Assembly (NCBI GenBank): GCA_963830775.1
Contig: CAWHNT010000024.1
Span: 124,001-188,000 of the forward strand
Reading direction: 5' to 3'
Length of the DNA stretch: 64,000 nt
From: CAWHNT01 sp963830775
GTDB taxonomy: Bacteria; Pseudomonadota; Alphaproteobacteria; Geminicoccales; Geminicoccaceae
The translations under genes were made by a program, and so were the position numbers. Shown here piece after piece: positions 56,193-64,000 of this stretch (position 1 is its first letter; each line of letters begins with the position of its first letter). Under the pieces are notes generated by a model. It did no database searches and was not told the DNA's origin. It saw only the letters and a list, made by a program, of their open reading frames with translations.

Positions 56193-57359
56193 TCAGATGC
56201 CCGTAGTGTGCCGGCGCCCCGGCGTAACGGGGGGCGGTGGAGGCGGCGGCGGGGGAGGAGGAGGTGGCGGGTCGACGGGGCCCTGGCCGCGCGGCCCGAC
56301 CTGACTGGCGGTGACGATCACCGCCGCCGGGACCTCGATCGGTGTCCCGTTCAGGTTGGTGTTGGCCTGCGCCACCAGCCTGATCTTGCCCTTGTGGTTG
56401 GCCACGGTCGTGTTCGTGGCCGGCAGCAGGTCGCCCGGCCACTGGATTCCGATCTGCAGCGTGCCTTCGTTGCCGCAGAGGTAGGTGTTGTTGGCCGCCG
56501 GATGCCCGCCCTGCTGCGGCGTGTCCGCCGAGTGGTCGCCGCCCATGACACGGATGCCCCTGGAGCTGACGAACCGGTTGCCGAGCACCTGGTTGTTACT
56601 GTCGTGGACGGTGATGGTGTACGAGCGGACGAAGGTGTTGCCGACCCAGAGATTGCTCTCGCCGTGCCGGTTGGTGAAGTTCTTGGAGTCCTGCATCGTG
56701 TTGAAGCGGATCGTGTTGCTCGACGACTTGACCGAGATGGTCTCGTTGCCGTTGCTGCAGCGCTCGAACAGATTGTACTCGACCAGCGCGTTCACCGGCG
56801 TGTTGGTGTCGCGCATCGACATGCCGATCTGGATCGCGGCGTTGGCGTTCTTGCCGCCGGTAACACCGTCGCGCAGGTAGTTGTGATGGACGTGGCAGTT
56901 CCTGGAGGCGGCCCGGAGCACGATGCCGCGACCGACGAAGTTGGCGACCTCGTTGTAGGCAATCTCGCTGTCGATGCCGGTGACCTCGACCCCGTTGCGG
57001 AGCGAGCTGTTGGTGACCGTGAGACCGCCGCCGGCGAGATGCACCCAATCCTCGAAGGCCAGTCCGTCGAGCCGCACGAGGTCACCGCGGACCTCAAGGG
57101 GCGCGCGCAGGATCGTGCGCAACGGGCTCTGCACCCGGACCGAGACGTTGCTGCTGGCGAGCGTGAAACGCCCGACATCGCCATAATCGCCGGGTGCCAG
57201 GACGATCGAGCTGCCCGGGCCGGCGGCCTGGAAAGCTGTATGCAGCTCGGAGCCGTTGAACACCGTGAGGGACAGCCCACGCATGGGGCGCACGCCCAAG
57301 AGGGTGCCGGCGGGGAGAGCCGCGATGCCGAAGAGAACGTTGCGGCGTGCAAGGAGCAT
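56193..57359 (-). CDS. Exported right-handed beta-helix protein, PL6 lyase/epimerase-like (copy 2)
   Basis: MLLARRNVLFGIAALPAGTL is a twin-arginine signal nearly the same as copy 1 (RR...FGIAALPA). The mature protein is collinear with copy 1: HTAFQAAGPGSSIVLAPGDY, GDVGRFTLASSNVSVRVQSP, then ETISVKSSSNTIRFNTMQDS and TNRHGESNLWVGNTFVRSYT with Lys and Arg 20 residues apart, and VHDSNNQVLGNRFVSSRGIR. The C-terminus is a run of Pro residues (about 56215-56275) in place of the Lys/Asn tail. The two copies are clear paralogs. It is convergent with the asparagine-synthase-like gene with a 20-base gap. Confidence 0.72.
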   Translation of the reverse strand: MLLARRNVLFGIAALPAGTLLGVRPMRGLSLTVFNGSELHTAFQAAGPGSSIVLAPGDYGDVGRFTLASSNVSVRVQSPLRTILRAPLEVRGDLVRLDGLAFEDWVHLAGGGLTVTNSSLRNGVEVTGIDSEIAYNEVANFVGRGIVLRAASRNCHVHHNYLRDGVTGGKNANAAIQIGMSMRDTNTPVNALVEYNLFERCSNGNETISVKSSSNTIRFNTMQDSKNFTNRHGESNLWVGNTFVRSYTITVHDSNNQVLGNRFVSSRGIRVMGGDHSADTPQQGGHPAANNTYLCGNEGTLQIGIQWPGDLLPATNTTVANHKGKIRLVAQANTNLNGTPIEVPAAVIVTASQVGPRGQGPVDPPPPPPPPPPPPPPVTPGRRHTTGI

Positions 57360-57754
57360 GTCGCCTCCATGGGTCTCGAGGACAATCGGTCACGTCGGCC
57401 GGAGCCGCCGACCTGATGAGGCGCTTTCCCGTCCCCCGTCGTCCGGCGAGCCATCTGCTGCCGCAGCAGCCGACAGGGCCTGCCGGATCGACGCGAGCAC
57501 AACCGTCGATTATCGGTCGGCAGGGGCGAAGCAGGCATCCGCACCCCTACTTTCGCCAACCTAGCACAGCCTTAGGTTGAGTATCTACAAGGAAATTTCT
57601 ACCGTGACGTTTTCCGCACGCCCACTCCCGTCATGGTGATCGGGCGGGAGTCCGCAGAGCCGGCGTGCGCCGGGCCTTGTGCGCGGCAGGTACTTGGCTA
57701 TGACGGGGCCGCCCGTCCCGGACGCGGCTCCCGAATCCTTTCAGCCGAGTGCAG
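57360..57754. other. Divergent promoter region between PL6 copy 2 and the GT39-like gene
   Basis: About 395 bases without a supported gene. Its middle (57545-57620) is less GC-rich than the surroundings (AAGGAAATTTCTACC near 57589), as expected for promoters. No clear -35/-10 pair, repeat or RNA is identified, and I see no motif shared with the matching region at 53412-53665. Confidence 0.45.
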
Positions 57755-59441
57755 ATGCGCCGTTCCACCCCGATCATCTCAGCCGCGCTGCCGTTCTTCC
57801 TGTTCGTTGCCGCGACACTGCTGTTCAGCATCAACCTCGAGCGGTTGCCCAATCCGGACGAGCTATACCAGATCCAGGCGGCAGAGGGCCTGCTGGCCAC
57901 GGGCGAGCCGCGCATCGCGGATGGGCTCTACACCCGCGCCTACGCGCAGACGTGGCTGATCGCGCAGAGCCTGAGCCTAGCCGGCAACACGCTCTCGGCC
58001 GCCCGCCTCTCCTCCGTGCTCGCAATGGCGACGCTCACGGCCCTGCTCTTCGTCTGGTTGCGGCCGGCTGCCGGAGCCCTCGCCGCTTGGATCACGGTCG
58101 ATCGGGTTCGCGCTATCGCCGTTCGCAGTGCAGACGGCCCAGTTCGCACGCATCTATGGCGTGCAGTCGCTGAGCTTCTTCCTGGTCTGCTTCTGCATCT
58201 ATCTTGCCCTCAGCAGGCCCGTGGACGAGGCCGAAGGACCGGCTGGCGTTGGCTCATGGCACCCTCGCGGCTGGCCTTCTTCGTTCTGGCGGCCTGAGCC
58301 TCGCATTCGCTCTCCATCTGCAGCCGACTACGCTGTTCGGCCTGCTGGGCCTTGGTGCTCTGGGCTGCGGGTGCCTGGCACTGCCCTGGCTGCGCGACAG
58401 CACCGTTCCGACAAGGCGCAAGCTGCTGGGGTCGCGGCGCCTCTGGCGTGCTTGCCGGTGTCATGGTCCTGATCGCCGCCTGGCAGCTCGGTGCCTTGGG
58501 CCGGCTCTGGCGCATCTACCGCAGCGTGCCGCTCTTCAACGAGGGGAACAAGGACGAGTTCTGGTTCTATCACGCCTGGTACAGCCTGCTGTACCCGACC
58601 TTGTGGCCGCTGACCGGGTTCCTGGCCCTGGTGGCGCTGGTGGCAGCACCGCGTCCGGCAAGCCTGGCACTTTGCGTCTTCACGGTGCGGCTTCCTCCTC
58701 AACTCGTTCGCTGCCCAGAAGAGCCTGCGCTACATCGCCTACGCCCAGCCCTTCCTCTCGTCCTCTGGGGCATCGGGCTTGCCGCCTTATGGAGCCAGCT
58801 GCGACGGTTCCTGGCCAGCCTGGGTGGACGAGCTCGCTCCGATTCTGCCGCTGCCGTTGGCCGCCAGGTTGCCGCGATCTAGTCGCCTTGCCGTCCTGTT
58901 CCTCCTCGTGGCCAACCCGGCCGCGATCCGGACCGCCACCTTCCTTGCCGACGTGCAGGTGCCGGGTGAGCAGCCCGACCCTGACTGGCCGGCCGCGAAG
59001 CCGATCCTCGAGCCGCTGGTGGCGCGGGTGCCGATCGTGGTCACCACCGAGGAACTGGGGGCGCTCTATTTCCTCGGTCGGTTCGATGTCCGCTTCAGCC
59101 CCTCGAAGATGCGCGAGTTCGATGGCGAGCACGAGTTCGCCGCCGACCCGCGGACGGGCCGGGCAGTGATCTCCACGCCCGAGGCCCTGCGGCTGATCCT
59201 CCAATGCTTCGCGGAAGGGCTGATCGTGCTCCCGGCCCGGCAGTGGAACCGCGAGCACATCTTGAGCGAGACCGTCCGGCAGCTCATCCTCGACAGCACC
59301 CAGCCCGTGCCCCTGCCGCAGCGAACGCACATCCTGGCCTATACATGGCAACGGCCGGAAGGTGCGCCGCGGCCCGCCGAGTGCGCCACGATCCCGCCGA
59401 TGCCGGGCCCGCTGCGCGTGTTCCGGGGCACTGACCGGTAG
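57755..59441 (+). pseudogene. GT39-type membrane glycosyltransferase-like protein, multiply frameshifted
   Basis: ATG at 57755 begins MRRSTPIISAALPFFLFVAA, the first of many membrane segments. NLERLPNPDELYQIQAAEGL is the first periplasmic loop with the Asp-Glu pair typical of GT39/ArnT-type polyprenyl-phosphate-sugar transferases. Later parts, all collinear but in shifting frames (breaks near 58110, 58230, 58440, 58680 and 58810), are IYGVQSLSFFLVCFCIYLAL, LAFALHLQPTTLFGLLGLGA, NKDEFWFYHAWYSLLYPTLW and a soluble C-terminus (PIVVTTEELGALYFLGRFDV). The donor and acceptor are unknown. It probably glycosylates at the outer face of the inner membrane within this locus. Confidence 0.72.
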
Positions 59442-59564
59442 GGTTCGGCTGCGCCAGGGAGTCCCAGCTTGACCCGCCGTCGAGCCCGCGTGTAGGCAAG
59501 TCTCCCGCATGCGCGTCGGTGGGCGGGCCTGCAAGCACGAGCCGGCGTGGGCAATCAGGATCCA

Positions 59565-60479
59565 ATGTACCTCTACGTCATGGGCCGCGGGCATAGCGGC
59601 AGCACAATTCTCGACATCTTGGTGGGCGCCAGCGCCTCGGTCGAAAGCCTGGGCGAGCTCACCTCCGGTCTCAAGCATTATGAGACCGGCGGTCACTGCG
59701 CGTGTGGCGCCCTGGTTCGCGAGTGCCCGTTCTGGGACGAGGTCCGTCGCCGCTTCGAAGCGCAGGGCTTCGACTGGATCGCCTTCTGCCGGGCCAGTCG
59801 TCGGCAGACGAGCGTGGGGCGTTGGCTCGGCACCCGGCTCGCGCGCGCGGATCACCCCGGACGCCGTCAGCTTGCGACCCAGACGCAGGCCTTTGCCCGA
59901 GCCGTGGCCGAGACCTCGGGCAAGCCGCATCTCCTTGATTCGAACAAGGAGACGGCGCGCGGGCTGTTCCTGCTCCGCTACCTGCCCGAGGCCGCGTCAT
60001 CCACCTCGTGCGGGACCCGCGCGGGGTGCTGCGCAGTCATTACTGGCGGGTAGCGGAGGGCCGCGACTTCCGCTTCATGGACCGCCTGCACCGCCCGGGT
60101 GCGATGGGTCCCGTCTGGCTTGCGGTCGCCGCACTGTCATGGACGGTTGGCAACATGCTGTGCGAGGCTGCCCTGCGCGTCGCTCCGCGGAGAGTGCTCC
60201 AGCTCCGCTACGAGGACCTGCGAGCGGATCCGCGAGCGCACTGCGGCGGATCGAGGCCGCCTTCGGCCTGCCGCTCGCGGACGTGGTGGCGAAGATCGAG
60301 GCCGACAGGCATTCCCCGTCGGCCATAATGTGGGCGGGAATCATATCCGGCACGAGGGTGCGGTGCGCTTCAATCCCAGGGCCGAGAAGGAACGCCCGCC
60401 GCTGCCCCGCTGGACCGAGGCGCTCACGCTTCCTCCTGTGCTGGCCGCTCATGCGCCGTTACGGCTACGGGCCCGGTAA
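59565..60479 (+). pseudogene. Sulfotransferase-family protein, frameshifted
   Basis: MYLYVMGRGHSGSTILDILV has the 5'-phosphosulfate (PAPS) loop of sulfotransferases. The 3'-phosphate region follows in another frame (VIHLVRDPRGVLRSHYWRVA), then VLQLRYEDLRADPRA, and, in further frames, RIEAAFGLPLADVVAKIEAD and the end HNVGGNHIRHEGAVRFNPRA, EKERPPLPRWTEAL. Breaks lie near 59995, 60235 and 60310. The pieces together make a ~300-residue carbohydrate-type sulfotransferase. It would put sulfate from PAPS on the glycan of this locus. It lies between the GT39-like gene and the second FkbM gene on one strand. Confidence 0.78.
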
Positions 60480-60523
60480 CGATCTACAGACCTCGACGTC
60501 GAGCTGGAGAGCGGGAGGCAAAG

Positions 60524-61296
60524 GTGAAACTAAGCTCCGGGCGGGCCCTCCGCCTGTTCCCCGACCGGGTAATGTTCCAACTACGCCGGGTTCTGTTCAG
60601 CTCAAATGGCAGCCGGGAGCCCTGCCGCGCTGGGTCCAGGTGCTAGCACGCCCCGAGAAGGCCTTCCTCGATGTCGGCGCGCACAAGGGCGTCTACTGCC
60701 TCGCCGCCCTTGGCCATTACCGGGAGATCATTGGCGTCGAGCCGTTTCCGCCCATGGCGAGGTACCTGGCGGGCTGGCTCGCCCGGATCAACACATGGTC
60801 TCTCTCGAACTGCTAGGGCATCCTGCCCCTGCGCCGTGCCGCTGCGGGGCGGACCAGCGTGCCGAGCATCGCCTCCCTCGAGCCCGGGAACGGCGCCCGC
60901 ACACGACTACAAGGAGGTCATGGTCGAGGTCGGTCGGGTCGACGATCTCGACGTTGCATCTCTGGGTCTGGTCAAGATCGACGTAGAAGGCCACGAGCTT
61001 GAGGTGGTCGAAGGGGCGCGGAAGCGCGCTGCAGCGCGACCAGCCGCCGCTCATCGTGGAGATCGAGGAGGGTCGGCGCCCGGGCAGCTCGGACCGTGTC
61101 CTGACCTTCCTACAAGACCTCGGTTACGAGGCTTCTTTCTCCAGGCCGGCCGCCTCGAGGCCCTGGGCAGCCGCCGGATCACGGACGTGCAGGGCGAGAA
61201 GCTGGCCGGTCGCGGTGCCTACATCTACAATTTCGTGTTCGTTCACCTCTTGATGGCTGGTCGCGCAGCCGACTGCGCGAGCGCGGCTACCTCTAG
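60524..61296 (+). pseudogene. FkbM-family methyltransferase (second copy), frameshifted
   Basis: GTG at 60524 with GGAGG upstream gives VKLSSGRALRLFPDRVMFQL. In other frames follow PEKAFLDVGAHKGVYCLAAL (motif I), REIIGVEPFPPMARYLAGWL (motif II), DLDVASLGLVKIDVEGHELE, PPLIVEIEEGRRPGSSDRVL and AGRGAYIYNFVFVHLL. At least three breaks (near 60620, 60830 and 61020) are needed to align it with FkbM methyltransferases. It differs from the copy at 50.8 kb. It is the last rightward gene of the sulfotransferase unit and is convergent with the third PL6-like gene. Confidence 0.75.
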
Positions 61297-61309
61297 GGGC
61301 TACCCTGGC

Positions 61310-62567
61310 CTAGCTCTTCGCGTCCGGTCCGACGTCACGTGCCGTGAGCGCACGGGCCGCGGTAGGGTGCCCCAGTCGGTGGGCGCCGGGCTGTCGGGCT
61401 TGTTGAGGATATCCTTGTACCAAGCGACGCAGTCCTCGGGCTCGAGACTCTCTCCCCTCATGCTGGTAGATCGCGGCCCGCTCGACGGGCGTGGGCTTAC
61501 AGTAATGCTTGAAGTGCTGACCGACGATCAGCGTGGCATCGTTGCCGGCCAGCTTGGCATCGCGGATGCCGGCCGCCCGTAGCCGGCCTCGGCCTTGTTC
61601 TCGAGCTCGTCCTCGTAGCCGTCGTCGCCGATATTGCCGGCCTGCAGCCATATCTGCTTGGCCTGGTTGGCAAGGATCACGGTGCCGTAGTCGTAGGTGC
61701 TGATCCGGCCGCCCTGCACCGTGTTGCCGATGATCCGGTTGTCGCGGCCGTGGCGGATGCTGATGTTGGTCTGCTTCTTCTTGACCTTCTCCAGCGTGTT
61801 GAAGGCGATCAGGTTCTCCGACGACTTGACGTGGATGGTGTTGGCGGCGGCATGGCCCTCGATCAGGTTCCAGGCGACCGTGGCGCGCACGGCCTTCTCG
61901 CGATGGCCGTTCTCGATCCCGATCGCGATCGCGTTGCCGGAGATTGTGCTCGCCCTTCCCGCCGCCGCCATCGTGGATGTGGTTGCGCAGGATCGCCACG
62001 TCCTCGACCGTGCCGTCGGGTGCGATGTCGATGCCGTCGGTGGCGTACGCTGATCTCGCAGTGGTCGACCATCACCGAGCGCGTGGTCTCGCCCGGCTGG
62101 TTGCCGATCACCACCGCCCCGCGGGTCTGCGAGCCATCCACGGCGCAGCGGGTGAGCCGGACATTGCTGCCGCTGATCCTGACCGCGGCATTCTCGCCCG
62201 CCAGGCGAGCCCGCTCAGGATGATGCCGCTGCCGGAGACCCGCCAGCGCCGGTGAGCTTGGCCCCAAGCTGGCTCTCGCCCGGATCACCAGCCGCTCGCC
62301 GGCCGGGAAGCTGCGGGTGCTCCACGATACCGCTGTGCCGTCCTTGAGCACGACGTATCGCCGCCGGCTGGCCAACGCCTCCTCGGCTCGGCCCCGCTCG
62401 CCACCTGCAGCACCTTCTTGGCGCGGCAAGTCTCCGGCCGCCTGCTCGAACGACGGCACGGCCGAGAGGCGGTTGCCGCCGAGGCGGGCGGCACCGCGGC
62501 CGGGTAAGAGGCAAAGGATCACGGCGAAGCCGGAGCGGCGTCCCGGGGAGAATTGGCGTAGCGGCAC
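61310..62567 (-). pseudogene. Exported beta-helix protein, PL6 lyase-like (copy 3), frameshifted
   Basis: The GTG start at 62567 leads into a hydrophobic signal with twin arginine (GRRSGFAVILCLLPG). The N-terminal part reads RRRYVVLKDGTAVSWSTRSF, PAGERLVIRARASLG, closer to classical PL6 enzymes (VLxDGTY start) than copies 1 and 2. The core in another frame is NTIHVKSSENLIAFNTLEKV and SIRHGRDNRIIGNTVQGG, with Lys and Arg 24 residues apart. The C-terminal piece (PEDCVAWYKDILNKPDSPAP) is in a third frame. Breaks lie near 62250, 61970, 61575 and 61460. The protein is probably a uronate-polymer lyase. Confidence 0.72.
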
Positions 62568-62669
62568 GCTGGCTGCTCCTATCGTTCATGCCGTCTGGGC
62601 ACAGGTCCCGCCAGGACGGCATCCCATCAACTCTATAACGGCTGGCCGGCCGCTGGAAGCGAGGCACCA

Positions 62670-63233
62670 TCAACCGCCCGTGAGACTGTCCTCGCCGCGG
62701 CTGATCAAGAGCGGGATGACGAGATCCTCCTCATCGTCCAGGTGGCGGAGAAGCAGCCGCCCATGCTCGGTATGGGCGGCATGGAAACGCGCAAGCCCGG
62801 CCCGGTAGGCGGCAGGCTCTGGCTCGAGCCCAGCGAGCAGGACGTTGGCTTGCCCGACCAGCGCCTCGATCGCGGCGTGGATGGTCTCGTGGTCGCGCTC
62901 CAGCAGCTCGAAGCCGGCCAGGAGCCGCGGCTCCGCGCGCCGGAACGCCGGGAAGTAGTGGCGGTCCTCGACCAGATGATGCTCCTCCAGCTGACCCAGG
63001 GAAAAGCGGAGCAGGCGGGCCAGCCAGGGCCTCAGCTCCGCCGGGTCGACCCGGCGCTCGAGGCCGGCCTCGGTGCCGCTGCGGATGGTCTCCTCCAGGC
63101 GGCGGAACATGGCATGCCGCTCGAGCCAGAAGCGCCCGAGATCGCCCAGCCTCGCTTCCGTGGCCCAGGTCCCGCGCGGATGCTGCCGTGCCAGGACGAG
63201 CAGCTCATGGCCGAGCCTTGGGGCTTCCTCCAT
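62670..63233 (-). CDS. Hemerythrin-like (HHE) domain protein
   Basis: The 187-residue protein has spaced His/Glu residues of the hemerythrin HHE fold: LRFSLGQLEEHHLVEDRHYF, FELLERDHETIHAAIEALVG, FHAAHTEHGRLLLRHLDDEE. These ligate a di-iron centre in oxygen-, NO- or iron-handling proteins. There is no signal peptide. It is 10 bases downstream of the serine hydrolase gene and probably co-transcribed with it. The frame is intact. Confidence 0.88.
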   Translation of the reverse strand: MEEAPRLGHELLVLARQHPRGTWATEARLGDLGRFWLERHAMFRRLEETIRSGTEAGLERRVDPAELRPWLARLLRFSLGQLEEHHLVEDRHYFPAFRRAEPRLLAGFELLERDHETIHAAIEALVGQANVLLAGLEPEPAAYRAGLARFHAAHTEHGRLLLRHLDDEEDLVIPLLISRGEDSLTGG

Positions 63234-63243
63234 GCGCCGACCC

Positions 63244-64000
63244 TCAGGCCTGCTCGGCAGCGGGGATGATCCCGTCGGCGAGGAGAGCGTGCAGCACGCG
63301 CACGAAGCCGTCGCGGCCGGAAGGATGATCCGGGTCCGAGGTCATGACGACGGTCAGGGCGAGGCTCGGCACGACATAGACCATCTGCCCGCCATAGCCC
63401 CAGGCGAAGTAGACCGGATGGCCGCGGGCCGCGGCGATGAACCAGCCATAGCCGTAGTCGGTGCCGTTGAACGGGGAACGGGTCCGTGGCGTCCATGACG
63501 CCGCGATCCAGCTCCGCGACAGGACCCGTCGGCCGTCGATCTCGCCGTTCTGGCGATAGAGCTCGCCGAACCGGAGCAGGGCCTTGGGCGAGAGGGCCAT
63601 GTTGTTGCCGCCCATGTAGATGCCCTGCGGGTCGCGCATCCAGGCCGGAATGGTGATGTCGAGCGGCTGGCCCAGCCAGTCGCGGGCGAGATCCAGCGTG
63701 CTCCGGCCCGAGGCCCGGGTGAGGATCGCCGAGAGGAGGTGGGTGTTTCCGGTGGAGTACAGCATCCGCCCGCCCGGCTCGTCGACGAACGGCCGCGAGA
63801 GCGCGAACGCGACCCAGTCGCGGCTCGACACCCAGCGGCCGTAATTGGCGCCCGAGGTACGCTCGAGCCCGGCCTGCATCGAGAGCAGGTCGCCGATCGT
63901 GATCTTCCGCACCCGCGGGTCGGCATCCGCCGGCACACGTTTGCCGAGGATGGCGGCGATCGGCTGGTCCACGCCCGCGAGCACGCCGCGGTCGATGGCG
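63244..64000 (-). CDS. Serine hydrolase of the beta-lactamase class C family, truncated by window edge
   Basis: The frame runs from the right edge of the window to a stop at 63244, so the N-terminus with the catalytic S-x-x-K motif lies outside. Visible parts are ITIGDLLSMQAGLERTSGAN, MLYSTGNTHLLSAILTRASG (the Y-x-N motif), GNNMALSPKALLRFGELYRQ, FNGTDYGYGWFIAA, and YFAWGYGGQMVYVVPSLALT with the His/Lys-type third motif region (YGGQ). These enzymes are esterases or DD-peptidases as well as beta-lactamases. The exact role is open. It lies upstream of the hemerythrin gene on the same strand. Confidence 0.9.
   Translation of the reverse strand, partial: AIDRGVLAGVDQPIAAILGKRVPADADPRVRKITIGDLLSMQAGLERTSGANYGRWVSSRDWVAFALSRPFVDEPGGRMLYSTGNTHLLSAILTRASGRSTLDLARDWLGQPLDITIPAWMRDPQGIYMGGNNMALSPKALLRFGELYRQNGEIDGRRVLSRSWIAASWTPRTRSPFNGTDYGYGWFIAAARGHPVYFAWGYGGQMVYVVPSLALTVVMTSDPDHPSGRDGFVRVLHALLADGIIPAAEQA

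Noticed and set aside
56215..56275. GGN-rich run at the end of PL6 copy 2 as a slippage-based phase switch
   Set aside because: The codons for the Pro run are mixed, not a pure microsatellite, and the run is at the extreme C-terminus where slippage would change little.

Overview
The window is about 70% GC with dense, mostly uninterrupted coding. The gene content points to an alphaproteobacterium of the Rhodospirillales/Geminicoccales type: a DctPQM TRAP system, the purC-purS-purQ-purL order, a BolA-GrxD pair, OpgC and OpgH, DUF29 and a type ISP restriction enzyme. This placement is an inference from gene families; no rRNA or tRNA gene is present to confirm it.

Layout. 0-2.8 kb: the end of a trans-sulfuration PLP enzyme, a globin-coupled chemoreceptor and an IS701-like remnant. 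2.8-8.1 kb: a leftward sugar-acid operon (enolase-superfamily enzyme, dctP, dctQ, dctM, sorbosone dehydrogenase). 8.2-14.2 kb: HigBA, a DadA-like oxidase, a class III nucleotide cyclase, a secreted lysozyme-like protein and a LysR gene whose middle is overwritten by G/C-biased sequence. 14.3-19.6 kb: nadE convergent with a type ISP restriction-modification gene. 19.8-25.7 kb: a Crp-family regulator, the pur operon with a DUF29 gene inside it, bolA and grxD. 25.7-34.8 kb: DUF3108, a PL5-type alginate lyase, rpsD with an attenuator-like leader, dgoK, a dgoA fusion, gshA, a ParA-PLP enzyme pair and a hydroxyacid dehydrogenase. 35-46 kb: EF-hand and peptidoglycan-binding proteins, an SLC13 permease, an LCCL-OmpA gene split by an ISAs1-type element, an IS5-type element, a RibD-like reductase, OpgC and a YcaQ-like protein. 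46.9-50.8 kb: MlaC, OpgH and RibA. 50.8-62.6 kb: a glycan-modification locus. 62.7-64 kb: hemerythrin and a serine hydrolase running off the edge.

Most interesting biology. The 50.8-62.6 kb locus alternates rightward modification genes (two FkbM methyltransferases, another methyltransferase, an asparagine-synthase-like enzyme without the usual N-terminal Cys, a GT39-like membrane protein, a sulfotransferase) with three leftward beta-helix genes that carry the Lys and Arg-His-Gly signatures of PL6 polysaccharide lyases. Together with the PL5 lyase at 26.5 kb this suggests an exported, substituted uronic-acid polymer. Other items are promoter-proximal terminator hairpins before purC and rpsD, a near-consensus CRP site before a small gene, and a lower-GC winged-helix-like tail fused to dgoA.

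Sequence quality. About sixteen genes carry one or more frameshifts, including normally indispensable nadE and purL, and one LysR gene keeps its frame while its middle has turned into G/C-rich codons. Consensus errors are the simplest explanation, so most broken frames here should not be read as real pseudogenes without read support.
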